Assembly (NCBI GenBank): GCA_016933575.1
Contig: JAFGAR010000088.1
Span: 62,001-126,000, forward strand
Direction: 5' to 3'
Origin: Candidatus Thorarchaeota archaeon
GTDB taxonomy: Archaea; Asgardarchaeota; Thorarchaeia; Thorarchaeales; Thorarchaeaceae
Length of the DNA stretch: 64,000 nucleotides
Shown here: piece after piece, positions 37,166-46,711 of the stretch
Numbering within the stretch: the stretch's first letter is position 1
Layout: each line of letters begins with the position of its first letter
Notes under the pieces: model-generated
The model's database searches: none
Told to the model about the DNA's origin: nothing
What the model saw: the letters and a program-made list of their open reading frames with translations, nothing else
Program-made: the position numbers and the translations under genes

Positions 37166-38599
37166 ATGACATCGCTCTTAAATGGATTGGAAACAACCGC
37201 CCAGATAGAGTCACCAAAGAATCTTTTTCAGAGGATAATAGGACAGGATCCTGCAGTATCAATAGTACAATCGGCAGTAAAGCAGAGAAGACACGTCCTT
37301 TTATGCGGCGTTCCAGGGATTGGAAAGTCTATGCTCGCTAAGGCAGCATATACACTTCTTAGTCCACCAACACAAGAGATACGCCTTCGAAAGAATCCAG
37401 AGCAACCGGACCGACCAATCGTTGTTGCATCCCAATTTGAGGGGGAACAACAGAAGCTGGATGAGGTCAGTGAGAACAACTTTGCCCTCTATGTTGCCCC
37501 AGACAGGCTTCCAGTAGATGTTTCAATCAAGATGGGATTCAGATGTTCTAGATGCGGAAGTCTATCAGTTCCCTCAGAACCATCCTGTGTTGATTGTGGA
37601 GCAACTAAGAGGTGTGACTGGACTGGAAGCGATTCGTATCACGGGCTATTTAGAATGCTTGATGTAGTACAGGAACCTGCACTAAGAACTCTCACAAGTC
37701 TGGAAGATATTGCGGGTATGTCATATCATGTGACCTATGAGAGATACAGAGACAACGAAATTGCTGTCACTCGTCGATTACTTGGAAACAATACGGTTTC
37801 GAAGATGGAAAAAACAGCTCATGATGAGAGAGTACTCGTTGGAAGGAATACAATCAGGTTCATACGGGTAAGTGGCGCAAGCCATGTTGAACTACTTGGT
37901 GATATCAAACACGATCCATATGGCAGCGCCGAGGCACTTGGAATGGCGGCTCATCTGAGGGTAATCCCTGGAGCTATTCACGAAGCTCATGAAGGTATAC
38001 TCTATATTGATGAGGTCTCCGCACTTGGGCCACATCAGAGTCATCTATTGACAGCAATGCAGGATCGGTCATATCCAATATCTGGTCACAATCCTCTGGG
38101 TTCTGGAGCTGCAGTCAGGGTGGATAACGTCCCTTGTGATTTCATCCTCTTTGCATCATGCAATACTGAAAATATCAGTGGAATTCTACCAGCCCTCAGG
38201 TCGAGAATTAGAGGGTATGGTTATGAGGTGATGTTATCTTCTTGGATGAAAAAGAATGCCGAAAATGAAGACAAGATCACCAGGTTCATTTCTCAAACAG
38301 TTGAAGAAGATGGAAAAATACCTCATCTCACACGAGGTTCTGTTGAAGAAGTTATACGCGTGGCTGAAAGGATGGCAACCCAATTGGATGGACAGAAGAA
38401 TGCTCTGACCTTGCGACTTCGTGAACTCGGTGGTCTGGTCAGAATTGCTGGAGACTTGGCAGTCCAAGATGATGAACAGCTCGTACAGACGACTCATGTA
38501 AAGAGAGCCGAAGTCCTAAGCAAGGGAATTGATATGATTGATTTATGTTCGCAGTCATGTAAGAGAACAGAACCATTAAACAAAGACTATTTCTTCTAA
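37166..38599 (+). CDS. Lon-like AAA+ ATPase with zinc ribbon and no peptidase domain
   Basis: AAA+ ATPase of 477 residues related to archaeal LonB in its N-terminal part (RIIGQDPAVSIVQSAVKQRRHVLLCG, split by the Walker A GVPGIGKSM, about 48-56). A zinc ribbon (CSRCG and CVDCG, about 127-145) sits inside the ATPase region where LonB has membrane helices. Walker B is HEGILYIDEVSALG. The protein ends after the AAA lid; the serine-lysine protease domain is absent. It may act as an unfoldase or a remodelling factor. Start ATG 37166 (a TTG two codons earlier is possible). Pelota follows 27 bases downstream on the same strand. Confidence 0.82.
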   Translation: MTSLLNGLETTAQIESPKNLFQRIIGQDPAVSIVQSAVKQRRHVLLCGVPGIGKSMLAKAAYTLLSPPTQEIRLRKNPEQPDRPIVVASQFEGEQQKLDEVSENNFALYVAPDRLPVDVSIKMGFRCSRCGSLSVPSEPSCVDCGATKRCDWTGSDSYHGLFRMLDVVQEPALRTLTSLEDIAGMSYHVTYERYRDNEIAVTRRLLGNNTVSKMEKTAHDERVLVGRNTIRFIRVSGASHVELLGDIKHDPYGSAEALGMAAHLRVIPGAIHEAHEGILYIDEVSALGPHQSHLLTAMQDRSYPISGHNPLGSGAAVRVDNVPCDFILFASCNTENISGILPALRSRIRGYGYEVMLSSWMKKNAENEDKITRFISQTVEEDGKIPHLTRGSVEEVIRVAERMATQLDGQKNALTLRLRELGGLVRIAGDLAVQDDEQLVQTTHVKRAEVLSKGIDMIDLCSQSCKRTEPLNKDYFF

Positions 38600-38626
38600 C
38601 TCTAGCACTTTCTCAGTGGTGGCAAA

Positions 38627-39715
38627 TTGAAAATTCTAAAACGAGTCCTCAAAGAAGGTACAATAGTGCTAAAGATAGAAACATTGGATGATCTTTGGCA
38701 TCTCTACAACACAGTTGGGTCAGGGGACATTGTAATATCAAGGACTGTACGTCGGGTGCGAGTAGGAGATGAGGACAGTAGAAAACAGGACAGCGTGAGA
38801 AAACCTATGGTACTCAAGCTCAAGGTGGATGATGTGGCATTTCATGCTTTTTCTAATCGTGTCAGAATCAAAGGACAGATACTCGAGGGACCTAGTGACC
38901 TTGTCAATATTGGCTCGTATCATACAATAAACATTGAGACCGGAGATACTCTCACAGTTATCAAAGAGCATTGGCCAAAGTACATTTTGGATAGACTGAA
39001 TGAAGCAACCAAGGACCAATTACGAGCAATTTGCCTTATCGTTACAATTGAAGATGGAGACTCTGAGCTCTTTCTTGCTGCAGACTATGGTCTAAAAGAA
39101 GCAGTACGAGTTCGAGCAAATATATCAAGAAAAAGAGGAGATCAGAAATCCTACGACTCAACAGTAAAGGATTTTTTCGATGATGTTACACTTGCTATTC
39201 GTTCTCAACTTGAACAGAATGAGATTGGGCTTATTGTAATTGCAGGACCTGGATTTGTGAGAGACCATTTCAGAGAACATTTGAGCAAGGCAGGAATCAA
39301 GAATATGCCGCCCGTTATTGTTGAAGGCACAAACTCGGTTGGGATTCCAGGAGCGAAAGAAGTCTTATTCAGAGGTGTCATTGGAAAAGCTATTTCGGAG
39401 CTGAAAGTTGAGACTGAAACCAAACTGATTGAAGATCTTGTTGAACATATATCAAAAGATGATGGGCTTGGTACATACGGAGATGCAGAAGTTCGTAAAG
39501 CAGTCCAATACGGTGCTATTCAAGACTTACTCATAACAGACAAGAAGTTACGAGAAGGATCCGATGAAGAACGCCGTCGAATAGACAGTCTCATACGAGA
39601 TACTGAGAAGACGAAGGGGGCCTTTCATATTGTATCAACAGAACACCCTACGGGCGACCAGCTTCATCGATTGGGTGGAATTGCAGCCATCCTTCGGTTT
39701 CGCATCATGGAATGA
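38627..39715 (+). CDS. pelA: Pelota (Dom34) ribosome-rescue factor
   Basis: Pelota of 362 residues, which with aEF1-alpha/ABCE1 splits stalled ribosomes. All three domains are visible: the Sm-like N-terminal domain (MKILKRVLKEGTIVLKIETLDDLWHLYN in part), a central domain, and the eRF1-like C-terminal domain with KAVQYGAIQDLLITD and LHRLGGIAAILRF. The start is TTG. It follows the Lon-like ATPase gene closely, so both may be quality-control factors expressed together. Confidence 0.96.
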   Translation: MKILKRVLKEGTIVLKIETLDDLWHLYNTVGSGDIVISRTVRRVRVGDEDSRKQDSVRKPMVLKLKVDDVAFHAFSNRVRIKGQILEGPSDLVNIGSYHTINIETGDTLTVIKEHWPKYILDRLNEATKDQLRAICLIVTIEDGDSELFLAADYGLKEAVRVRANISRKRGDQKSYDSTVKDFFDDVTLAIRSQLEQNEIGLIVIAGPGFVRDHFREHLSKAGIKNMPPVIVEGTNSVGIPGAKEVLFRGVIGKAISELKVETETKLIEDLVEHISKDDGLGTYGDAEVRKAVQYGAIQDLLITDKKLREGSDEERRRIDSLIRDTEKTKGAFHIVSTEHPTGDQLHRLGGIAAILRFRIME

Positions 39716-40831
39716 TTAGAGTGGATCAAACATAGTCTGAAGACGGTCGTAGGATGGGTATTCGTAAGAGATGCCAATCTCAAGATTAGAAAGTGTTGCA
39801 AGTTTTTTCTTAATCTCTTGTGTGGCTTCCTCAAGAATCCAAGGCGCTATTTCAATACGTTTCCGTGCTGGGTCAATATTGAGTAGATTTTCAGGAATTT
39901 CAAGTTCTTTCTTTAGGAGTGTGTAGATGACGGTTAGCTGGTCGTTGTTCAGTTGAGTGCCATGAGATCCTCTAATGACACCTAAGACTAGGAGGGGATC
40001 TATCTCGTCACGCTCTTCAAACTCGCGGATAGTCTGTTCTAGACGTCGTTCAAGTCGATTTCTCATCTGAACAGCATCCTTGTAACGAGCAGAACAAAAA
40101 TGAACTGAGAGTGTAGTAAGGTCAGTTATGGCCCAGTCAAGTATCTCCTTAGCTGTTGTAGAGCTACCTTCAATGCTAGCACTCTCTAAATCTGTAAGTC
40201 GCATGCCCAGAGATCGCAGGCTTTCAAAATTGGTTTCACTGGCTTCGAGTTCATTTATGTTGAAGAATGATACACCAATCTTCTGAGCCCGTCGGGCAAT
40301 TTTCTTTAATCGGTCGACCTGACCGGGAATTGCAGGTACTTCGATACCGACAACGAGATTGAGAGCAATTGCACGCTCGATTCCAGTCCAATCTTGAGTC
40401 TGAGGATGAAATCTGATCTCGTCGAGTCCAGCATTCTTTAGACGAAGAAGCTCATCGTTACTGAGCGAGGTCTTACTAGTATAGAGATGAATGTGAAACT
40501 CTGGACCATATCTGTGTTTCAGTAGAGAGATGTATTCTAAGGTTCGTTCTAGCCTGCAGAGTGGGTCACCACCACTGACCCCAGCACCCTCTCCTGCTAT
40601 AGCATCAACTTCTGTGAAAATGTCCTCTATAGAAGATACAGGCATCTCGTCCGCATACACTACATCCTTGTTGGTCTTTTCTTGAGAGAGAGGGCAATAA
40701 TAGCAAGAACTATCACAAAGACCAGTTACAAAGAGAATCATCTTCGAACCTTTGGTACAGAGTTTGCAACCTAGTGGAAGGGCTCCAACTAGTAGAGACC
40801 CGCCAGGTAATTGTTCAATCCTTCGTTTCAT
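39716..40831 (-). CDS. Radical SAM protein (COG2108 type)
   Basis: Radical SAM protein of 371 residues. The cluster motif is GLCDSSCYYCPLS (Cys-x3-Cys-x2-Cys) and an extra CKLC pair lies about 15 residues before it; GAGVSGGDPL is the SAM-binding GGE-like segment. The family is archaeal, related to glycyl-radical activases, with unknown substrate. The ATG at 40831 has GGAGG eight bases upstream; the start overlaps the end of the nucleotidyltransferase gene. These two genes commonly travel together in archaea. Confidence 0.85.
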   Translation of the reverse strand: MKRRIEQLPGGSLLVGALPLGCKLCTKGSKMILFVTGLCDSSCYYCPLSQEKTNKDVVYADEMPVSSIEDIFTEVDAIAGEGAGVSGGDPLCRLERTLEYISLLKHRYGPEFHIHLYTSKTSLSNDELLRLKNAGLDEIRFHPQTQDWTGIERAIALNLVVGIEVPAIPGQVDRLKKIARRAQKIGVSFFNINELEASETNFESLRSLGMRLTDLESASIEGSSTTAKEILDWAITDLTTLSVHFCSARYKDAVQMRNRLERRLEQTIREFEERDEIDPLLVLGVIRGSHGTQLNNDQLTVIYTLLKKELEIPENLLNIDPARKRIEIAPWILEEATQEIKKKLATLSNLEIGISYEYPSYDRLQTMFDPL

Positions 40832-40833
40832 AT

Positions 40834-41544
40834 TCATCGCCTCCGACCATAGCGCCGATCAATGGTTCGACGAAGAGCTGGGTCATTATCCTGCAATTGT
40901 TTAGCAACCTCCTCAAAACTCTCCGAGTCCTTTAACACGCGGGTGAGATATACTCCAGTTCTTCCAACACTATCACGACGCGTCAATACTCGTTCCCGCT
41001 CTTGAGCTATCTCTAGACTGACGTTTAGCTTCTTTGCTACCTCATGCTCGTGTCCAATAACGCCATACTCTATATGTCCAGTAGGAGTTGGTTCTATGAG
41101 AATGAGCCGTTTATCCACTCCAGGAACTCGCTTTTCGGCCTCAATGGCCTTACAATCAAGTGCGCCGCCCCAATGATAGAATTCCTCCTCTCTCTTCCTC
41201 AGTTTGAACATGGGAAAGCTGACCACTATATCGTCCTCAAGATGAATGTGCCCCTTCAAGACCATTGATGGTGTGGCTTGGACAAGCTCTCTTTGGAGCA
41301 CAGGTCCAAGAACAATCTCAAGGCGATAACTGGAAATAACCTGAGGGATGATGATATCCACATCAGACGATTCAGTGACATCACCACGAGCGACTGATCC
41401 ATGTACCAGTGAATGAATTCCTGATGACTCAATCTTCTTCATGACATGAATTGCACGTTGCCTGATGCGACTGAGAAGGTTCCAATGGTCCTTATCATAG
41501 GTGACTTCTCTACTATCATGAAGAGTTTCAGGACGCCGTGCCAA
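40834..41544 (-). CDS. Predicted nucleotidyltransferase (Pol-beta fold)
   Basis: Protein of 236 residues with the minimal nucleotidyltransferase motif HSLVHGSVARGDVTESSDVDIII (GS...D-x-D, about 43-65, here given across its key residues G49-S50 and the Asp pair), followed by a longer archaeal extension. Substrate unknown. The TTG start has AGGAG upstream, lying within the end of the ncs6 gene. Second gene of ncs6-NTase-radical SAM on the minus strand. Confidence 0.85.
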   Translation of the reverse strand: MARRPETLHDSREVTYDKDHWNLLSRIRQRAIHVMKKIESSGIHSLVHGSVARGDVTESSDVDIIIPQVISSYRLEIVLGPVLQRELVQATPSMVLKGHIHLEDDIVVSFPMFKLRKREEEFYHWGGALDCKAIEAEKRVPGVDKRLILIEPTPTGHIEYGVIGHEHEVAKKLNVSLEIAQERERVLTRRDSVGRTGVYLTRVLKDSESFEEVAKQLQDNDPALRRTIDRRYGRRR

Positions 41545-41550
41545 TATGGG

Positions 41551-42477
41551 TCAACTCCTGATTGTGTCAAGCATTTCGCAAGTCTTGCATATTCGTGAAG
41601 GAGAAGGATTACCACATTGTTCACAAGATCCAATCTTCCATTCATCCATGGTATCTCTGAATGCATCGACAATTGTTTCGGCAGAGCGTAGAGTAGCTAA
41701 TAGAGTACCAGGACGTTTGTATTCCATATCGTTGAGGAAGGCTCTAACATCATTTCGATAGGCTGTTTCAGCATAGGGACATGGTTCATCATGATATGGC
41801 AACTCTAGATGATGTGCATACGCAACAATATCGCGCTCTGATAATTCTGCAATTGGCTTTACTCGAGGAACAAACCCATCAATTGCTTTGTCGCGTGGCA
41901 CATTTGTCCTTGCTATTCGAGCACTATCGCCCCGGAGAAGATTCATCAGAATAGTCTGTGCCTCATCATCTAGATTGTGTCCAATCGCAATTACACTGGC
42001 TCCAAGGTCTTGAGCTGCAGTATTCAAAGCACGTCGCCGTAGTACCCCACAATATGAACATGCACCAACAGAGTTCGCAGGTTTTCGAGCCACAATCTCA
42101 TCAAGACTATACCTGAACAGATCCTTGAAAGAGTAGATCTCAAGATTTAGATCTAATCTTTGTGTTAGTATCTTAGCAGAATCAAGAGCTTTGTTTCGAT
42201 ATCCTTGAATTCCTTCATCTATTGTAACTGGAATAATCTCTGAATTGGAAAAAGTGCTCTCTATCTGTTGAAGGAGATGAAGAAGAACTGCACTATCCTT
42301 CCCTCCAGAAATAGCCACAGCTATCCGGTCATTCTCATAGAACATCTTATGTCTATTGATTGTTCTACGAACTCGATCAATGGTGGTCTGAACTAGGCAA
42401 CTTCCACAGAGTAGCTCGGATGTGTACCTACGTAGGTAGATGGAGGGTTTTCCACACTTTGAACATCCAGATTGCAT
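41551..42477 (-). CDS. ncs6: tRNA 2-thiolation enzyme Ncs6/TtuA
   Basis: PP-loop ATPase of 308 residues that thiolates uridine 34 (or 54) of tRNA. N-terminal zinc site C5-x2-C8 and C24-x2-C27, PP-loop SGGKDS at 57-62, central GACSYCG that could hold a cluster or catalytic cysteine, and a C-terminal zinc site CEQCG with CKTC. In archaea sulfur comes from ubiquitin-like SAMPs; none is seen in the window. With Elp3 elsewhere in the window it supports a full wobble-uridine modification pathway. Confidence 0.93.
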   Translation of the reverse strand: MQSGCSKCGKPSIYLRRYTSELLCGSCLVQTTIDRVRRTINRHKMFYENDRIAVAISGGKDSAVLLHLLQQIESTFSNSEIIPVTIDEGIQGYRNKALDSAKILTQRLDLNLEIYSFKDLFRYSLDEIVARKPANSVGACSYCGVLRRRALNTAAQDLGASVIAIGHNLDDEAQTILMNLLRGDSARIARTNVPRDKAIDGFVPRVKPIAELSERDIVAYAHHLELPYHDEPCPYAETAYRNDVRAFLNDMEYKRPGTLLATLRSAETIVDAFRDTMDEWKIGSCEQCGNPSPSRICKTCEMLDTIRS

Positions 42478-42545
42478 GATAGCGACTACTCCAAGTCGCT
42501 CTAATACTGATAGTTAAGTTAAAGCTATTCAAAGGACAGAAGACA

Positions 42546-42968
42546 TCATAGCTTGGTCTTACTGTCAGAAGATTCCTTAGCCTTCAAATCATCCATTATC
42601 TTCGTTCGTCGTAGTTGAAGTGCAGCCTTTGATGCTCTGAAATTCGCTGCATGGATTATGTCCTCTACTGTTCTATGCCACTCAGCTGGAGAGAGCGTTG
42701 AATAAATCTCCTTGAAGGAATCACTCAATCTCTCGATGCGTGCAAGGCACTCAACGCGATCCTCAGGAAGCCGTTTCTCATCGAAATATAGGAGTGCATG
42801 TCCTTTCAGAGCTTCCCAATCAATTTCATTGTTCGACTGTAGGATTATTTTCAATTTATCCAGAGGGTCTTTCCAAGAGTCTGGAATGAACATAATGAGA
42901 TAATCTGCGAGGGCTTTTCGGGTCTTCTCACGGATATCTTGTGTTGAACTCATCTGATGTGTCATCAT
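42546..42968 (-). CDS. Small helical protein, function unknown
   Basis: Protein of 140 residues, predicted all-helical, with charged character (RIERLSDSFKEIYSTLSPAEWHRTVEDI in part) and a lysine/serine-rich tail. No family recognised. It lies 68 bases upstream of ncs6 on the same strand and could be the first gene of that operon. Confidence 0.62.
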   Translation of the reverse strand: MMTHQMSSTQDIREKTRKALADYLIMFIPDSWKDPLDKLKIILQSNNEIDWEALKGHALLYFDEKRLPEDRVECLARIERLSDSFKEIYSTLSPAEWHRTVEDIIHAANFRASKAALQLRRTKIMDDLKAKESSDSKTKL

Positions 42969-43031
42969 CTTACATCGATAACTAATACTAATTGACCCTT
43001 TTTAGGTCCAATAATTCTAATGTATTGATAT

Positions 43032-44213
43032 CTAGAAGATGCCTTTGCCCATTATCAAGCTTAGAATGATGCTTAGTATCACTATCAGGAAAGCAGCAAT
43101 CCGAATTGGATACATTACAATTTTGATTTTCTTCTCATCAGAGGTCAGGAGACTGAGACCATTAGATAATAAGCCATCTCCATCAAGTAACGGAATTGGG
43201 AGAAGGTTGAAGACTGCTAGTGATATGAGGATGATATAGCACCACAAAATAATCTGTTGAGAATGGAAGATGAACATCGGATCTAGGAATAAATCCCAAC
43301 CAGGTTTCGGTTCCCAATAATCAGCTCCAAAGACACCAATATACCCTTTCGATGTATTCAGTTCATTTGCGGCTAATATGATTGTATGGTTTCCATCAAG
43401 TGTATGTATTGTCAACTGAGCCCCAGCAGGAGCATCCGCCATGAAGACACTGACTGCACTCCAATTAGCAATAACTGTATCATTAAGACCAATTATTACA
43501 TCGCCAACTTGCAGTGTTTCAGCTGCAGGACTTCCTTCACTAATTTGATAGATGTATGCGCCACTGGGAGGATAGTAAGCAATCGATGCAATCGTGGCAA
43601 AATTCATGAGAATAGCAAGAAAGATAAAACTCCAAGCTATGTTAGAGAAAGATCCAGCGGCAAGCATGCGCATCCTTCCTTGTGGTGTGGTATTGTTCTT
43701 GAAGGCCTCCTCATCAGGCTCAACAAACGCTCCAAATAAGACCAAAAATCCGAGCAGGCCAGCGCTTTTTATCCCAATATTATCACGGGAGGCTGCAAGT
43801 CCATGAGCGAACTCATGGGTGAGAATTGCCACTGCAAGACCAATTAACATATACAAAAGAGGGAGACCTGTGATGGTCACGCCGGGGATTATTGGAACAA
43901 CACCACCAGCTTCAGCTGGTTGTGTGAAGAACTTGATAAGATTCTCTCCAAACATGAAGAGGGCGAAGATCATACCTCCAAAACCTACAACAATTCCAAT
44001 GTTGAAGAAGACTAATGGAAACTTCTTTCCCATTCTGGTCAGGAACGCATTCAAGCGTTCTGTCCTCCACATGAAGAAGAATGGAGTTCCAGCTTCTATA
44101 CCACGTTCTTTGAGACGCTCGACACCGAAGTATTGTGCCAGCGCATAGATTATGAGCCAAAAGAGGCCAATCAGTCCAAATGCGAGTACAGTGCTATCCA
44201 TTAGTCGAAACAC
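43032..44213 (-). CDS. Site-2-type membrane metalloprotease with PDZ domain
   Basis: Intramembrane protease of 393 residues. Zinc motif HEFAH at 133-137 in a membrane helix, a PDZ domain at about 210-280 (GDVIIGLNDTVIANW), and the third zinc ligand in LLPIPLLDGDG near 340. Six or so hydrophobic segments. Such S2P enzymes cleave membrane-bound regulators. Substrate unknown; not in an obvious operon. Confidence 0.92.
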   Translation of the reverse strand: MFRLMDSTVLAFGLIGLFWLIIYALAQYFGVERLKERGIEAGTPFFFMWRTERLNAFLTRMGKKFPLVFFNIGIVVGFGGMIFALFMFGENLIKFFTQPAEAGGVVPIIPGVTITGLPLLYMLIGLAVAILTHEFAHGLAASRDNIGIKSAGLLGFLVLFGAFVEPDEEAFKNNTTPQGRMRMLAAGSFSNIAWSFIFLAILMNFATIASIAYYPPSGAYIYQISEGSPAAETLQVGDVIIGLNDTVIANWSAVSVFMADAPAGAQLTIHTLDGNHTIILAANELNTSKGYIGVFGADYWEPKPGWDLFLDPMFIFHSQQIILWCYIILISLAVFNLLPIPLLDGDGLLSNGLSLLTSDEKKIKIVMYPIRIAAFLIVILSIILSLIMGKGIF

Positions 44214-44395
44214 GTCCCTAAGAGAACTAGAAGGCTCGATTGTGGAGAGGGTTATAATGATTGTGACTTAGGTACATTTCAAAAGACTCCAGTCCAAATG
44301 CTGACCCGACCGCAACCCTCATAAAGTGACTTCTGTAGCCTTACGTTGGTGTCCAATAGGATACTTTATACAAATCTAGGTAGGCGATACGATAA

Positions 44396-44779
44396 TTGCC
44401 ATACAAACTTGTGATTTCAGATCCAGAAACTGGAAAAGCTATCCAGTACGAATTAGATGATGCTAAGACCAACGCTATTGTTGGAAAACTTGTCGGAGAA
44501 ATTGTGGAAGGAGATGTCTTAGGCCTACCAGGATACAAGTTAAAGATCACAGGTGGCACAGACTCATCGGGATTCGCAATCCGTCCAGATGTACATGGAA
44601 GTGGAAAGAAGAGAGTTCTAATCCGAGGCCCACCAGGATTCAGGTCCGATAGGAAAGGGATAGCTAAACGGAAGACTGTTCGTGGGAGAGAATTGAGTAA
44701 AGATATCTCTCAAGTGAATATGCGAGTTGAAGAAAAGGGTAGCACACCCCTCGAAGAACTCGTCATGAAAGCAGCATAG
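44396..44779 (+). CDS. rps6e: Ribosomal protein eS6
   Basis: Small-subunit protein of 127 residues. The family core GYKLKITGGTDSSGFAIRPD and RKGIAKRKTVRGRELS is plain. Start is TTG. First gene of the conserved archaeal array eS6-aIF2g-PIN-Rpo7-Spt4-eS24-eS27ae. Confidence 0.97.
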   Translation: MPYKLVISDPETGKAIQYELDDAKTNAIVGKLVGEIVEGDVLGLPGYKLKITGGTDSSGFAIRPDVHGSGKKRVLIRGPPGFRSDRKGIAKRKTVRGRELSKDISQVNMRVEEKGSTPLEELVMKAA

Positions 44780-44891
44780 TCACTGCGTCTCATTCTTATG
44801 GGCAAGGGCTTAGGGACAACCATATACTTCATATGTGCAATGGAAAAGGTGTGACTACGCCCAAACAAAATCATTCGGAAGTGAAGATTAG

Positions 44892-46133
44892 GTGGCCAGA
44901 AAATACGAAGGACAGTCCGAGATTAGCATTGGTACCTTAGGTCATGTGGATCATGGGAAGACAACATTAGTTTCCTATCTTACAGGCGAATGGACTGATA
45001 GACATTCAGATGAGATCAGACGTGGCATTTCAATCAGACTTGGGTATGCTGCAACGGTTTTAATGAAATGCAATAGTTGTCCAGACCCTGATAAGTACAC
45101 TACATCATTTCTATCAAAAGATGGAAAGTGTAACAAATGCGGCGGAAAGCTAGAGGTCCTTCGTGAGATATCATTCGTTGACAGTCCAGGACACGAATCC
45201 CTGATGGCTACATGTTTGAGCGGTGCTAGTCTTATGGATGGAGCAATTCTTGTGATTGCTGCTGATGAACCATGTCCTATGCCTCAGACAGCTGAACACC
45301 TCCATGCCTTGGAAATTGTTGGTGTCAGCAAGATTGTCATAGTTCAAAACAAAATCGAATTAGTATCTAAGGAACAGGCAAAGAAACACCATAAACAGAT
45401 CAAAGATTTCGTCAAAGGAACTATTGCAGAAAACGCGCCAATTATCCCAATATCGGCAGTCTTTGGAGCAAATACGGACCTTCTAATAAAGACCATAGAA
45501 GAAGTGATTCCGACACCCAAAAGAGATGATTCAGCTCTACCAAAGATGTTTGTAGCACGATCCTTTGATATTAACAGACCGGGTACGGCACCTGATAAGA
45601 TGAGAGGCGGAGTGGTGGGAGGCTCAATAGTACAAGGGAAACTCAAGATTGGAGATGAGATTGAGATTTCGCCAGGAGCTAAAGGAGAGAAGGGATTTAC
45701 ACCAATCAAGGCGGAGGTCATTAGTTTACTCTCTGGGAGTGGTAATTCACTACAAGAAGCATATCCAGGGGGACTGATTGGTGTTGGCACTGGTTTGGAT
45801 CCAGCTTCTACACGAGCTGATCGTCTTGTAGGTAATGTGGTTGGCAAAGTCGGAAAGATGCCCAAGGTCTATGAAACACTGATGGTGAAACCAATACTTA
45901 TGCAGAGAGTGGTAGGTATGGAGAGTCAAAAACAGGTGGACAACCTGAGACTAAATGAACCGATGATGCTCGTTGTCGGTGCAGCTCCAACAGTTGGTGT
46001 AATCACCCGATTACACGGTGATGAGATAGAGTTAGCGCTAAAAAGACCGGTCGTGGCTGAAAAGGGACAACGTATAGCAATTGGGCGCCGAGTTGAGAAC
46101 AAATGGCGACTAATTGGATATGCGGAAGTATAG
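44892..46133 (+). CDS. eif2g: Translation initiation factor aIF2 subunit gamma
   Basis: GTPase of 413 residues that delivers initiator tRNA. G1 is GHVDHGKTTL, G3 DSPGH, G4 QNKIELV; a zinc knuckle (CNSC and CNKC) lies at about 57-80 as in archaeal and eukaryotic gamma. Domains II and III follow. Start is GTG. It sits 112 bases after eS6 in the usual order. The initiator tRNA it binds is encoded in this window at 50290-50389. Confidence 0.97.
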   Translation: MARKYEGQSEISIGTLGHVDHGKTTLVSYLTGEWTDRHSDEIRRGISIRLGYAATVLMKCNSCPDPDKYTTSFLSKDGKCNKCGGKLEVLREISFVDSPGHESLMATCLSGASLMDGAILVIAADEPCPMPQTAEHLHALEIVGVSKIVIVQNKIELVSKEQAKKHHKQIKDFVKGTIAENAPIIPISAVFGANTDLLIKTIEEVIPTPKRDDSALPKMFVARSFDINRPGTAPDKMRGGVVGGSIVQGKLKIGDEIEISPGAKGEKGFTPIKAEVISLLSGSGNSLQEAYPGGLIGVGTGLDPASTRADRLVGNVVGKVGKMPKVYETLMVKPILMQRVVGMESQKQVDNLRLNEPMMLVVGAAPTVGVITRLHGDEIELALKRPVVAEKGQRIAIGRRVENKWRLIGYAEV

Positions 46134-46168
46134 AAAAGGACATACAGCATCCATAGCATATTCATAGG

Positions 46169-46582
46169 GTGGAAAACTTGCCACTTATCGTCGTACTTGA
46201 CGCAAACATTCTAACAGTTCCAGGACAGTTTGGAGTAGATATCTTTGCGGAATCCAAGAGAATACTTGAGAAGCGAATCGAATTCGTCGTCTTAGATTCT
46301 GTGGTAAGAGAACTAGAACGAAAACTAGAGATTTCTGGGAGAATAGAGAGTCGTATCTTCAGGATTGCTCTTGATCTCATCGATAGTAATGATGTGACTG
46401 TGGTTGAGGGACAGTCAAAAGAGATGCCTGTAGATGAACAGATATTACAATTCGCTCAGACCTCTCAGGGAGTGTTAGCCACAAACGATCGGGGATTGAG
46501 AGAACAAGCACTATCACAGGGAATACCAATCTTATTTTTGAGAGGAAAAAAGCAGCTTCAGTTGATGGGCACTATTTTATGA
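46169..46582 (+). CDS. PIN-domain protein (Fcf1/Utp23-like, COG1412)
   Basis: PIN-fold nuclease candidate of 137 residues. Acidic residues are in place: Asp in VVLDANIL, Glu in VVRELERKL, and Asp in VLATNDRGLRE. The family is related to Fcf1, a small-subunit rRNA processing factor, and in archaea this gene regularly lies between aIF2-gamma and rpoE, as here. Start is GTG. Confidence 0.88.
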   Translation: MENLPLIVVLDANILTVPGQFGVDIFAESKRILEKRIEFVVLDSVVRELERKLEISGRIESRIFRIALDLIDSNDVTVVEGQSKEMPVDEQILQFAQTSQGVLATNDRGLREQALSQGIPILFLRGKKQLQLMGTIL

Positions 46583-46711
46583 GACCGTGTCACAACGTTT
46601 TTATGGTTTACAAAGCGATTCAGCCTTCGAGCCATCTGGTTCAGACCCTAGGGCTTATACCTGAGTCTGATTATTCTTAGAATTGTCCTGTCAGGCAAGG
46701 AGCGTCTTCAA

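Noticed and set aside
37166..38599. Active Lon protease
   Set aside because: The sequence ends after the AAA+ module; no serine-lysine protease domain follows.
39716..40831. Activating enzyme for the glycyl radical enzyme
   Set aside because: It is 25 kb away, travels with a nucleotidyltransferase gene, and belongs to a broad archaeal family not known to activate such enzymes.
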